Assembly: GCF_001952935.1 (NCBI RefSeq)
Contig: NZ_CP018319.1
Location: forward strand, 4,422,001 to 4,486,000
Reading direction: 5' to 3'
Source of the DNA: Pseudomonas frederiksbergensis
Lineage (GTDB): Bacteria > Pseudomonadota > Gammaproteobacteria > Pseudomonadales > Pseudomonadaceae
Length of the DNA stretch: 64,000 nt
The notes under the pieces are model-generated. The model searched no databases. It had not been told where the DNA came from and was given only the letters and a program-made list of their open reading frames with translations. Made by a program: the position numbers and the translations under genes. Positions 8,469-16,693 of the stretch are shown here, in pieces; within the stretch, counting starts at the first letter, position 1, and each line of letters opens with the position of its first letter.

Positions 8469-8785
8469 CAGTTTGCTTCCCGCAGAGCCAGCAACACCCG
8501 GCCGTTCTCGACCCGTGCTGAGTGGTGGTGAGCGCAACCGATGTCCGGGGCCTGGGCTTCGCCAGTCTCAAGATCGATCTGCCAGTTGTGCAGCGGGCAG
8601 GCGACTCGTTTGCCGTAGATCAGACCTTGGGACAGTGGCCCGCCCTTGTGTGGGCAGCGGTCATCGAGTGCGAAAACCTCATCGTCGCTGGTACGAAAAA
8701 TCGCGATGTCGCCTTTCGGGCCGGCAATGATCCGCGAGCCCAGGGCATTGATTTCTTCCAGTGCGCAGATATCCAGCCAGTTCAT
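8468..8785 (-). CDS. nirD: NirD, small subunit of NADH nitrite reductase
   Basis: A 105-aa Rieske-fold protein. CPHKGGPLSQG and CPLHNWQIDLETG are the places where the Rieske [2Fe-2S] ligands sit. Here the pattern is C-P-H at the first box and C-P-L-H at the second, so the residues look complete, although NirD proteins in enteric bacteria often lose them. It pairs with NirB in the cytosol to reduce nitrite to ammonium. The ATG at 8785 overlaps the nirB stop, and its own stop overlaps the nasC start, so the three genes are tightly coupled. The in-frame upstream extension lies inside nirB and was rejected. Confidence 0.94.
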   Translation of the reverse strand: MNWLDICALEEINALGSRIIAGPKGDIAIFRTSDDEVFALDDRCPHKGGPLSQGLIYGKRVACPLHNWQIDLETGEAQAPDIGCAHHHSARVENGRVLLALREAN

Positions 8786-11235
8786 GCCGGCACCTCCAGA
8801 TTCTTCACTGTGATGACGTCGAATTCTTTCTTCAGCAGCGGTTGTTCCAGGCGTTCCTTCCACGGGTCCTGTTCGAACGACAAGGAGAATTGCAAGCGCT
8901 CGTTGAGCGCCTTGCGCCGCTCCGGGTCTTCCAGCACGGCTTTCTTGATGTGTTCCATGCCGACCCGTTGCAGGTAGTGCACGGTGCGTTCGAGGTAGAA
9001 AGCTTCTTCGCGATAAAGCTGCAGGAACGCGCCGTTGTATTCACGCACTTCTTCGGCGGTTTTCAATTTGACGAAGAATTCCGCGACCTCGGTTTTGATC
9101 CCGCCGTTGCCGCCGATGTACATTTCCCAGCCCGAATCCACGCCGATAATTCCGACATCCTTGATCCCCGCTTCCGAACAGTTGCGTGGGCAACCGGAGA
9201 CGGCGAGTTTCACTTTATGTGGCGACCACATGTTGAACAGGTCGTGCTCCAGCTCGATGCCCAGTTGCGTGGAATTCTGCGTACCAAAGCGGCAGAACTC
9301 GCTGCCGACGCAGGTCTTCACCGTGCGGATGGATTTGCCGTAGGCGTGGCCGGACGGCATGTCGAGATCTTTCCAGACGCCGGGCAGGTCCTGCTTCTTG
9401 ATCCCCAGCAAATCGATACGCTGGCCGCCGGTCACCTTGACCATCGGCACGTTGTATTTGTCGGCCACGTCGGCAATGCGCCGCAGTTCCGAAGGATTGG
9501 TCACACCGCCCCACATCCGCGGGACTACAGAGTAAGTGCCGTCTTTCTGAATGTTGGCGTGGGCCCGTTCGTTGATCAGGCGCGATTGCGGGTCGTCCTT
9601 GGCTTCGCCCGGCCAGGTGGAAATCAGGTAGTAGTTGAGCGCCGGGCGGCATGTGGCGCAGCCGTTCGGCGTGCGCCAGTTCAGGTAGCTCATGGTGCCA
9701 GCGATGGTCAGCAGGTGCTGGTCGCGGATGGCCTGGCGGATTTGCCCGTGGTTCAGGTCGCTGCAACCGCAAATGGCTTTTTCGCTTTTCGGTTTGACGT
9801 CTGCTGCGCCGCCCACGGTGTTAATCAGGATCTGTTCCACCAACCCTGCGCAGGAGCCGCAGGAGCTGGCAGCCTTGGTGTGTTTTTTCACGTCATCGAC
9901 GCTGAACAGCCCGTGCTCCTGAATTGCCTTGACGATGGTGCCTTTGCACACACCGTTGCAGCCGCAGACTTCGGCGGTGTCGGCCATGCTCATGGCTTTG
10001 TCCTGGCCTTGATGTCCTACATCGCCCAGGGCGTTTTCGCCGAACATCAGGTGATCGCGGATCTCATCGATGGCGTGGTTCTCACGGATCTGCCGGAAAT
10101 ACCAGCCGCCGTCTGCCGTATCGCCGTACAGACAGGCCCCGACCAGCACGTCATCCTTGATCACCAGTTTTTTGTAGACCCCGCCGATAGGGTCGGAGAG
10201 GGTGATGGTTTCAGTGCCTTCGCCGCCCATGAAGTCGCCAGCGGAGAACAGGTCGATGCCGGTGACTTTCAATTTGGTCGACGTCACCGAACCCTTGTAG
10301 GTGGCGAAGCCCAGTTGGGCGAGATGGTTGGCGCAGACCTTGGCCTGTTCGAACAGCGGCGCCACCAGGCCGTAGGCGATGCCACGGTGGCTGGCGCATT
10401 CGCCTATTGCGTAGACCCGAGGGTCGTAGGTTTGCATCGTGTCATTGACCAGAATCCCGCGGTTGCAGGGGATGCCGGATTTTTCCGCGAGTTCGGTGTT
10501 GGGGCGAATACCGGCGGCCATCACCACCAGGTCGGCGGGGATGATGTCGCCATTCTTGAACTCGACCGAGCCGACCCGGCCATTGCCGGCATCGTGCAGG
10601 GCCTGGGTCTGCTCGCACAGGCGAAAGTGCAGGCCACGGGCTTCCAGGGCGGTTTGCAGGAGTTGGCCGCTGGTTTTGTCCAGTTGCCGTTCCAGCAGCC
10701 ATTCACCGATGTGCACCACGGTGACGTGCATGCCGCGCAGCATCAGGCCGTTGGCCGCTTCCAGGCCGAGCAGGCCGCCACCGATTACAACGGCGTGCTT
10801 GTGGGTTTTCGCCGTGTCGATCATGGCCTGGGTGTCGGCGATGTCGCGGTAGCCGATTACGCCGTCCAAAGTGTTGCCGGGAATCGGCAGGATGAAGGGG
10901 GTCGAACCGGTGGCGATCAGCAGGCGATCGTATTCCGCCTCGCTGCCGTCTTCAGCGATCACGCGGCGTTTGACCCGGTCGATCTCCACCACTTTGCGGT
11001 TGAGCAGCAGCTTGATGTTGTTGTCCAGGTACCAGTCCAGATCGTTGAGCACGATCTCTTCGAAGGTCTGTTCGCCGGCCAGCACGGGCGAGAGCAGGAT
11101 GCGGTTGTAGTTGGTATGAGGTTCGGCACCGAAGACCGTGATGTCGTACAGCTCATTGCTCAACTTGAGCAGTTCTTCCAGGGTGCGAACCCCGGCCATG
11201 CCGTTGCCGATCATCACCAGTTTTAGTTTTTTCAT
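8782..11235 (-). CDS. nirB: NirB, large subunit of NADH-dependent assimilatory nitrite reductase
   Basis: An 817-aa flavoprotein with siroheme. The FAD/NAD(P)H domain occupies residues 1-300 (VMIGNGMAGVRTLEELL; VVIGGGLLGLEAANGL). Two BFD-like [2Fe-2S] segments follow (about 423-470 and about 488-530). The siroheme and [4Fe-4S] domain has CVGSEFC near 640 and CPRNC near 684. Known reaction: nitrite plus 3 NADH to ammonium. It leads the nirB-nirD-nasC-cobA unit. Expression is likely controlled by a sigma-54-type promoter (11421-11437) and a NasT-type leader (11305-11391), that is, by nitrogen limitation and nitrate together. Confidence 0.96.
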   Translation of the reverse strand: MKKLKLVMIGNGMAGVRTLEELLKLSNELYDITVFGAEPHTNYNRILLSPVLAGEQTFEEIVLNDLDWYLDNNIKLLLNRKVVEIDRVKRRVIAEDGSEAEYDRLLIATGSTPFILPIPGNTLDGVIGYRDIADTQAMIDTAKTHKHAVVIGGGLLGLEAANGLMLRGMHVTVVHIGEWLLERQLDKTSGQLLQTALEARGLHFRLCEQTQALHDAGNGRVGSVEFKNGDIIPADLVVMAAGIRPNTELAEKSGIPCNRGILVNDTMQTYDPRVYAIGECASHRGIAYGLVAPLFEQAKVCANHLAQLGFATYKGSVTSTKLKVTGIDLFSAGDFMGGEGTETITLSDPIGGVYKKLVIKDDVLVGACLYGDTADGGWYFRQIRENHAIDEIRDHLMFGENALGDVGHQGQDKAMSMADTAEVCGCNGVCKGTIVKAIQEHGLFSVDDVKKHTKAASSCGSCAGLVEQILINTVGGAADVKPKSEKAICGCSDLNHGQIRQAIRDQHLLTIAGTMSYLNWRTPNGCATCRPALNYYLISTWPGEAKDDPQSRLINERAHANIQKDGTYSVVPRMWGGVTNPSELRRIADVADKYNVPMVKVTGGQRIDLLGIKKQDLPGVWKDLDMPSGHAYGKSIRTVKTCVGSEFCRFGTQNSTQLGIELEHDLFNMWSPHKVKLAVSGCPRNCSEAGIKDVGIIGVDSGWEMYIGGNGGIKTEVAEFFVKLKTAEEVREYNGAFLQLYREEAFYLERTVHYLQRVGMEHIKKAVLEDPERRKALNERLQFSLSFEQDPWKERLEQPLLKKEFDVITVKNLEVPA

Positions 11236-11304
11236 CAGGATCTCCGGGAGCTCAGACTCGCCTCAACAGGGCTTTCAGGTCTTGCTCGACAAATGTGCGC
11301 AAAC

Positions 11305-11391
11305 AAAAAAAGGCGTCCCGCTAGTTGCCTAGCGAGGACGCCTTTGTCCTGGTCCCGTTCTCTCGGGCAGCGCACCCTTCATCGTTGAAGG
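11305..11391 (-). promoter_or_regulatory. nirB leader: NasT/ANTAR two-hairpin antitermination element with terminator
   Basis: Reading the minus strand, hairpin 1 pairs CCTTC with GAAGG over the hexaloop AACGAT (11376-11391). Hairpin 2 pairs CCCG with CGGG over the hexaloop AGAGAA (11354-11367). Both loops have A at position 1 and G at position 4, the known ANTAR recognition rule. A terminator follows: AGGCGTCC, a bulged T, CGCTAG, a GCAA loop, then the matching arm and a seven-T run (11305-11345). This matches the NasT-type attenuators known for nirB and nas operons. Free NasT should hold the two hairpins and block the terminator when nitrate releases it from NasS. Confidence 0.88.
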
Positions 11392-11420
11392 TTGGGCTTT
11401 ATGTATGGTGAGAGAGGTAA

Positions 11421-11437
11421 TGCAGTGGTTGTGCCAA
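11421..11437 (-). promoter_or_regulatory. Sigma-54 promoter for nirB-nirD-nasC-cobA
   Basis: The minus strand reads TTGGCACAACCACTGCA. The GG and GC doublets are separated by exactly 10 bases, as in -24/-12 promoters (TGGCAC-N5-TTGC type). It lies upstream of the NasT leader, so transcription should begin near 11409. A half-match to an NtrC enhancer (TGCACC...TGC, plus-strand 11491-11507) lies about 60-70 bases further upstream. NtrC control is expected for nitrogen assimilation. Confidence 0.82.
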
Positions 11438-11535
11438 CTCTCGTAAAAGCAGGATTTATGGGCTTTCGTCACGGGTGGCGGGTGTTTTCGTGCACCGGTT
11501 CAATGCGCTATGCCCGGTTTTGAAGCAGAAAAGTC

Positions 11536-11611
11536 AAAAGATCGCAGCCTGCGTCAACGCCTACAGGAGATCGTGGGCACCGATGGGAGCTGCCGCAGGC
11601 TGCGATCTTTT
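11536..11611. repeat. Palindromic intergenic repeat with 18-base arms (GATCGCAGCCT family)
   Basis: The arm AAAAGATCGCAGCCTGCG (11536-11553) and its perfect reverse complement (11594-11611) enclose a 40-base spacer. This core is common in intergenic DNA of fluorescent pseudomonads as I recall. It fills the space between the nirB control region and the kinase gene and could also end the kinase-gene transcript, since the arms end in A and T runs. Confidence 0.75.
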
Positions 11612-11635
11612 GATCTTTTGGGTGCAGTGAAAAAC

Positions 11636-13306
11636 TCAGCCATGAAACAGCAAAACCAGCAGCACCAGGTTCACCAGCAACGACACCAGCGCCAAGGTCC
11701 GCCAGACCTTCAACGGTTCGCGCTCCAGCAGCGGCCTGGGGCGCACGCTCAAACTGCGCCGCTCGCCCTGTTCCAGCAGCAGTAACCATTCTTCCGCCGT
11801 TTCAAAGCGTTGATCCGGATCCACCGCTACTGCGTGCTCCAGACTTTTCGCAATCCATTCCGGCAGGTCGGGTCGATAGCGACTGGCGCTGACAGGAACC
11901 CCGAACCGTGGGCGCTGGAAAGCTTCGATTTCACCGTAGGGATAATGCCCGGTGAGCAGGAAATACAAGGTCACGCCGACGGCATACAGGTCCTGTTGCG
12001 GTGTCGGTGCGTCCCCGCGAAAGGCTTCCGGCGCGATATAGCTGGGGGTTCCGGGCAGGGCAGAAGGCTGGTCTTCGGACAGGCCCGGGCAATAGGCGAG
12101 GCCGAAATCCAGCAGGCGCAATTCGCCGTCGTCCCCCAGCAGCAGGTTCTCCGGTTTGATATCGCGATGGAGAATCTGCCGTCGGTGCAGCATGCCAACC
12201 GCTCGCAGCAGGCGTTCGGCCAGATCCTGCCATTGGGGCAGCGGCAGCGGTCCGACATCGGCGTGCAACTGCGCCAAGGTAGATCCGGAATATTCCCGCA
12301 TCACGTAGTACAAATGCTGACGCTGACTGGCGGCATGGACTTCAGGGAAGTGCCGCCCGGCCACGCGCTTGAGAAACCATTCTTCCGACAGCAACGCCTG
12401 CCCTGCGAGGTGATCGTCACGCAGCGCGCCCGGCAAGGTTTTCAGTAGCCAGGGCTGTTGTTGCCCATCGCGCACCCGATAAAGCAGCGACTGCTGGCTC
12501 TGGCCGAGTATCCCTTCGACCTGCCAGCCTTCGAAAGTCTGGCCCGGTTTCAGCGCTGGCGGCAGCGGCCACTGCTGCAAATGAATCAACGCATCGCCGA
12601 TGCTGGTTTCACCGAGGGCATCGACCCGCACCAACAGGGCGCTGGCGTTGTCCTGGCTGCCGGCCAGATGCGCCGCACTGACCAAGGTCTGCGCCGCGCT
12701 GTTCAAATCCGGTTGATCGCGCAGAATTGCCGCGATCGCAGTGTCGCCCAGCACCGCCCAAATGCCGTCGCTGAGCAGTACGAAACTTTCGTTCAAGCGC
12801 AGTTCGCCATCGAGAAAATCCAGCACCAAATGCTGATCGAGCCCAAGTGCCCGTTTGAGCACATGCTGCATGCCCGGCTGGTCCCAGACGTGATCCTCGC
12901 TGACCCGTTGCAAGGTGTCGGCGTGCCAGCGATAAACCCGGCAATCGCCGACATGGGCCAAGGTAAATCGCCTGCCGCGCATGACCAAGGCACTGACAGT
13001 GGTGAGCAACGGTTGCCCACCGCCATTGGCCTGCAACCAGCGATTTTGTGCCAGTAGCAGGCGGTCCAAGGCCTGTGCGACGCCCCAGGTTTCCGGCGTG
13101 GCGTAGTAATCCAGCGCCAGGGCCTGCAACGTCGAACGGGCGGCGAGGCCACCATCGGCGCACTGGCTGACGCCATCGGCGATGGCGAACAGGTAACCCT
13201 TGCTCGCCGCCAGCGCCGGGGCCGGAGTCACCAGGCGCAGGGCGTCCTGATTCTCCTCGCGAGGGCCGATGGCGCTCGCTTCGGCAAAACTCAGTTGCAG
13301 GCTCAT
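11636..13306 (-). CDS. PP2C-type phosphatase fused to Ser/Thr protein kinase
   Basis: A 556-aa fusion protein. Residues 1-240 are a PP2C phosphatase-like domain (GPREENQDA, FAIADGVS, HVGDCRVYR, LLSDGIW, SQDNASAL, so the metal-binding Asp residues are present). Residues 255-515 are a eukaryotic-type kinase (HRDIKPENLL near 380, DFGLAY near 400, GTPSYIAPEA). The C-terminal 20 residues are a single membrane helix. It starts 7 bases after the nitrate transporter stop and so shares its transcript. Its link to nitrate use is by location; a protein of this architecture stands at the same place in P. aeruginosa as I recall. Targets are unknown. Confidence 0.85.
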   Translation of the reverse strand: MSLQLSFAEASAIGPREENQDALRLVTPAPALAASKGYLFAIADGVSQCADGGLAARSTLQALALDYYATPETWGVAQALDRLLLAQNRWLQANGGGQPLLTTVSALVMRGRRFTLAHVGDCRVYRWHADTLQRVSEDHVWDQPGMQHVLKRALGLDQHLVLDFLDGELRLNESFVLLSDGIWAVLGDTAIAAILRDQPDLNSAAQTLVSAAHLAGSQDNASALLVRVDALGETSIGDALIHLQQWPLPPALKPGQTFEGWQVEGILGQSQQSLLYRVRDGQQQPWLLKTLPGALRDDHLAGQALLSEEWFLKRVAGRHFPEVHAASQRQHLYYVMREYSGSTLAQLHADVGPLPLPQWQDLAERLLRAVGMLHRRQILHRDIKPENLLLGDDGELRLLDFGLAYCPGLSEDQPSALPGTPSYIAPEAFRGDAPTPQQDLYAVGVTLYFLLTGHYPYGEIEAFQRPRFGVPVSASRYRPDLPEWIAKSLEHAVAVDPDQRFETAEEWLLLLEQGERRSLSVRPRPLLEREPLKVWRTLALVSLLVNLVLLVLLFHG

Positions 13307-13313
13307 TGAAGCC

Positions 13314-14525
13314 TCAGACCCGTGCAGCGGTCACGGCCGCCGAACCCCACGTGGTTCTCCAGCGACGTTTCACACCGTGCAGACCGAACCAGGCCAGAAC
13401 GCCAAGGCTGGCGAACAACCACAAGGCCAGTTGATAACTGCCGGTGCTTTGCTTGATCGCGCCCATGCCCGCTGCCAGCGCAAATCCACCAATACCGCCG
13501 GCCATGCCGATCAAACCGGTCATTACACCGATCTCGCGACGAAAACGCTGCGGCACCAATTGGAAAACGGCGCCGTTACCGGCACCCAAACCGAGCATGG
13601 TGCAGACGAAAAGTGCCAGCGCTGCGTAGGAACTCGGCAGGTTGAAACCCACCGCTGCGATGCAGAGCGCCGCCACCGTGTACATCCCCAGAAGGGTGCG
13701 AATGCCACCGAAACGATCCGCCAGAGCGCCACCCAACGGACGCATCAAGCTGCCACCGAACACGCAGGCGGCGGTGTAGTAGCCGGCGGTCACCGGGCTG
13801 AGGCCATATTGGTCGTTGAAATAACCGGGCAGGGCGCTGGCCAGGCCGATGAAGCCGCCGAAGGTCACGCTATAGAAAAACATGAACCACCAGCTGTCGC
13901 GGTCGCCCAAGGCCTTGAAATAGTCGGACACGGACTTGGCTTTTGGCCGCTCAGGCGCGTTTTTGGCCAGCCAGGCGAAGACGATGATGGTCAGGATCAG
14001 CGGGATCAGCGCGAAGCCGAACACGTTGCTCCAGCCAAACGCAGCTGCCAGCACCGGGGCGATCAGTGCGGCGAGCACAGTGCCCGAGTTACCGGCACCG
14101 GCGATGCCCATGGCTTTGCCTTGGTGCTGAGGGGGATACCATTGCGAGGCCAGCGGCAGGGCGACGGCAAAGGACGCGCCAGCCATGCCGAGGAACAGGC
14201 CTAGCACCAGCGCTTGTTCGTAGCTGTGGATGCCGTGTTTCCAGGCAACGAACAGGGCGCAGATGACGATCACCTGGCCAATCAGCCCGGCGGTTTTCGG
14301 CGACAGGCGATCAGCCAGCAGGCCCATTACAAAGCGCAGTACCGCCCCGGCCAGAATCGGCGTGGCCACCACCAGCCCGCGCTGCTGGGTGGTCAGGTGC
14401 AGGTCGGCGGCGATCTGCACCGCCAGTGGGCCGAGCAGGTACCAGACCATAAAACTCAGGTCGAAATAGAGGAAGGCCGCGAACAATGTCGGGGTATGGC
14501 CAGATTTCCAGAAGCTTGAATTCAT
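13314..14525 (-). CDS. nasA: NasA-type nitrate/nitrite transporter (MFS, NarK family)
   Basis: A 403-aa inner-membrane protein with 12 predicted hydrophobic helices. The NNP nitrate signatures are present: one in GMAGASFAVALPLASQWYPP with GMAGAG-like Gly spacing after it, the other in MTGLIGMAGGIGGF. The role is nitrate uptake for assimilation. The family also contains nitrite exporters, so direction is inferred from context. It is the first gene of a unit with the kinase/phosphatase and has its own sigma-54-type promoter and NasT-type leader just upstream. Start ATG at 14525. Confidence 0.93.
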   Translation of the reverse strand: MNSSFWKSGHTPTLFAAFLYFDLSFMVWYLLGPLAVQIAADLHLTTQQRGLVVATPILAGAVLRFVMGLLADRLSPKTAGLIGQVIVICALFVAWKHGIHSYEQALVLGLFLGMAGASFAVALPLASQWYPPQHQGKAMGIAGAGNSGTVLAALIAPVLAAAFGWSNVFGFALIPLILTIIVFAWLAKNAPERPKAKSVSDYFKALGDRDSWWFMFFYSVTFGGFIGLASALPGYFNDQYGLSPVTAGYYTAACVFGGSLMRPLGGALADRFGGIRTLLGMYTVAALCIAAVGFNLPSSYAALALFVCTMLGLGAGNGAVFQLVPQRFRREIGVMTGLIGMAGGIGGFALAAGMGAIKQSTGSYQLALWLFASLGVLAWFGLHGVKRRWRTTWGSAAVTAARV

Positions 14526-14625
14526 CGCGCACCTCAGCTGTTAGGAGTCTCGAGAAGGAGTCATGAGCTTGCAGGTGGGGCGCCGCATCGGCCGCACCAC
14601 CGGCCCCGGTCTGTGGGGCCAAAAC

Positions 14626-14711
14626 AAAAAAACGCCGCCACCGGATTCGCCAAAGGGCAAATGAGGTGAGCGACGTCTTTGTCGTAGGTGGGGCAACCGC
14701 CGTTGGTTGCC
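14626..14711 (-). promoter_or_regulatory. nasA leader: NasT/ANTAR two-hairpin antitermination element with terminator
   Basis: On the minus strand, hairpin 1 pairs GGCAACC with GGTTGCC over the hexaloop AACGGC (14692-14711). Hairpin 2 pairs CGAC with GTCG over AAAGAC (14671-14684). Both loops keep A1 and G4. The terminator arm GTCGC-T-CACC (14665-14674) pairs with GGTGGCGGC (14634-14642) and ends in seven Ts (14626-14632). An inner hairpin TTTGCC-CTTT-GGCGAA lies inside. The GTCG of hairpin 2 is also terminator stem, so the two folds exclude each other, as expected for an antitermination switch. Confidence 0.87.
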
Positions 14712-14725
14712 TGTAGTGATTACTT

Positions 14726-14742
14726 TGCGAGATCTGTGCCAC
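14726..14742 (-). promoter_or_regulatory. Sigma-54 promoter for nasA and the kinase gene
   Basis: The minus strand reads GTGGCACAGATCTCGCA. GG and GC are exactly 10 bases apart. The 110-base repeat at 14752-14862 begins 10 bases upstream, so any NtrC site must lie in that repeat or inside nasT. Confidence 0.8.
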
Positions 14743-14751
14743 ATTCACGCT

Positions 14752-14862
14752 GATCGTTCCCACGCTCTGCGTGGGAACGCATCCCGTGACGCTCTGCGTC
14801 ACAGCTCGAAGCGGACGCAGAGCGTCCATGGCGGCATTCCCACGCGGAGCGTGGGAACGATC
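14752..14862. repeat. GATC-bounded palindromic repeat, copy 1 of 6
   Basis: It begins GATCGTTCCCACGCTCTGC and ends with the reverse complement. Inside are four small hairpins: two CCCACGC-GCGTGGG types at the ends and two GACGC-GCGTC types in the middle. Further copies are at 28315, 42702, 50349, 53592 and 60161, each 105-112 bases long and all intergenic. This copy lies between nasT and the nasA promoter. It has no gene and looks like a non-autonomous, REP-like or MITE-like element. Confidence 0.85.
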
Positions 14863-14873
14863 GTTTGGGGGAG

Positions 14874-15449
14874 TCAGCCGAGCAACTCACTCATGGCAAT
14901 GATCTGCTCCGCCACCTGAATCAGCTTCTGCTGGCGGCTCATGGCCTGGCGGCGCATCAGGGTGTAGGCCTCTTCCTCGTTGCAGTCCTTCATTTTCATC
15001 AGCAACCCCTTGGCCAGCTCGATGCGCTTGCGCTCGGCCAGTTGCTGGTCGCGGGCATTGAGTTGGGCGCGCAGGGCCTGGTCGCTTTCAAAACGCGCCA
15101 TGGCGACGTCGAGAATCGGCTGCAAGCGCTGTGCGTGGATGCCTTCGACGATGTAGGCACTGACCCCGGACTTGATCGCCTGACGCATCACATTGGGGTC
15201 ATGTTCATCGGTAAACATCACGATCGGCCGCGGTTGGTCGCGGCTCACCAGCACCACTTGTTCCATGACATCGCGGCTCGGTGACTCGGTATCGATCAAA
15301 ATCACGTCCGGACGCACCGTTTCGACGCGCGCAGGCAGGTCGATGGTCAAGCCTGACTCGTCAATCACCTCGAACCCGGCTTCGGTCAGGGCCGCCTTCA
15401 GGCGTCCGACTTTCTTTGCAGTGTCGTTGATCAGCAGGATACGCAACAT
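14874..15449 (-). CDS. nasT: NasT, ANTAR-domain RNA-binding antiterminator for nitrate genes
   Basis: A 191-aa response-regulator-like protein. Residues 1-120 are a receiver-like domain (LLINDTAKKVGRLKAAL; LIDTESPS around the usual phospho-Asp position). Residues 125-185 are the ANTAR domain (ERKRIELAKGLLMKMKDCNEEEAYTLMRRQAM). Known role: NasT binds two-hairpin leaders and prevents termination; NasS holds it inactive without nitrate. Three matching leaders are in this window. It starts 15 bases after nasS, so the pair is an operon. The family acts by release from NasS rather than by phosphorylation as I recall. Confidence 0.95.
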   Translation of the reverse strand: MLRILLINDTAKKVGRLKAALTEAGFEVIDESGLTIDLPARVETVRPDVILIDTESPSRDVMEQVVLVSRDQPRPIVMFTDEHDPNVMRQAIKSGVSAYIVEGIHAQRLQPILDVAMARFESDQALRAQLNARDQQLAERKRIELAKGLLMKMKDCNEEEAYTLMRRQAMSRQQKLIQVAEQIIAMSELLG

Positions 15450-15464
15450 ATTCGCAGTCTCCTG

Positions 15465-16676
15465 TCAGCGGCTGGCGAGAAGGGGCGAGCTGTCGCTCAT
15501 GGCGTGCAGCTTGAAACTGCGGGCATAACCGGCAGGGTCCAGGCCATCCCAGACCTTGCCGTCGATCAACTGGCTGCTGCGCATTGGCTGATCACTCGCG
15601 GCCACACCGACAGCGGTGGCGGCCTCTCGATACAAGTCTAGTTGCTGGACCTGACGGGCCACGCCCAGGTAGTCCGGGTCGTCGCGCAACAAACCCCAGC
15701 GGCGGAACTGAGTCATGAACCACATGCCATCGGACAAATACGGCAGATTGACCTCGCCATTGTCGTGGAAGCGCAGGGCGTGCGGGTCTTGCCAGCGATT
15801 ACCCAGGCCATCGGCATAGTCACCGAGCAATCGCGGTTCGATGCAATCGAGTGGCGCATCAAGGTATTGCGGGGCGCTCAACAGCTTTGCGGTGCTGCGG
15901 CGATTCTCGGTGCTTTCTTCGATGAAACGGCTGGCCTCCAGAATCGCCATCACCAGCGCCCGTGCGGTGTTGGGGTATTGCTCGACAAAGGCGCGGGTGC
16001 AGCCGAGGACTTTTTCCGGGTGATCGGGCCAGATGGTCTGGGTGGTGGCCATCGTGAACCCCAGATTTTGCTGCACCGCACTGGCGGACCATGGTTCGCC
16101 GACGCAGAAGCCGTCGATGCGCCCGGCTTGCAGGTGCGCGACCATCTGCGGCGGCGGTACGACCACACTGTCGACGTCCTGCAACGGATGGATGCCCTGG
16201 CTCGCGAGCCAGTAATACAGCCACATGGCGTGGCTGCCCGTAGGAAATGTCTGAGCGAAGGTGAGTTTTGGGCGACTTTGGTGCACGTGCCGCTCCAGTG
16301 CTTCAGGACTGGTCACGTCCAGCGCCTGCAAGCCATGGGAGAGGTTGATGCTCTGGCCATTCTGATTCAGGCCCATGAGCACCGCCATGTCGGTCGACGC
16401 GACACCGCCGATGCCCAAATGCACGGCGTAGATCAGACCGTACAAACTGTGGGCGGCGTCGAGTTCGCCGCTGACCAGTTTGTCCCGTAGGTTGGCCCAG
16501 GACGACTGGCGCTTGAGGTTCAGGGTCAGGCCATACGGTTGGGCAAAGCCCTGCGTGGCCGCGACCACTACCGAGGCGCAGTCGCTCAGGGCCATGAAGC
16601 CGAGGTTGATTTCGGTCTTTTCCGGGGCGTCGCTGCCGTTGACCCAGGCCAGAGGGTTGGCTGGAACTTCAATCAT
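15465..16676 (-). CDS. nasS: NasS, cytosolic nitrate-sensing protein
   Basis: A 403-aa protein of the NrtA/CmpA substrate-binding family, but without a signal peptide, fitting a cytosolic sensor. The start is the ATG at 16676, with AGGTG 7 bases upstream; a longer in-frame extension runs through the leader and was rejected. Early residues NLGFMALSDCASVVVAATQGF and the later WPDHPEKVLGCT segment are family features of nitrate-binding proteins. Known role: NasS binds NasT when nitrate is absent and releases it when nitrate is bound. The call is firm from the neighbouring nasT and the family. Confidence 0.94.
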   Translation of the reverse strand: MIEVPANPLAWVNGSDAPEKTEINLGFMALSDCASVVVAATQGFAQPYGLTLNLKRQSSWANLRDKLVSGELDAAHSLYGLIYAVHLGIGGVASTDMAVLMGLNQNGQSINLSHGLQALDVTSPEALERHVHQSRPKLTFAQTFPTGSHAMWLYYWLASQGIHPLQDVDSVVVPPPQMVAHLQAGRIDGFCVGEPWSASAVQQNLGFTMATTQTIWPDHPEKVLGCTRAFVEQYPNTARALVMAILEASRFIEESTENRRSTAKLLSAPQYLDAPLDCIEPRLLGDYADGLGNRWQDPHALRFHDNGEVNLPYLSDGMWFMTQFRRWGLLRDDPDYLGVARQVQQLDLYREAATAVGVAASDQPMRSSQLIDGKVWDGLDPAGYARSFKLHAMSDSSPLLASR

Positions 16677-16693
16677 CTGTAAACACCTTTCAT

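Noticed and set aside
8761-11226. An 821-codon open frame on the plus strand opposite nirB
   Set aside because: It is a shadow of the real gene. High G+C makes long antisense frames common; it has no recognised domain and no start signal.
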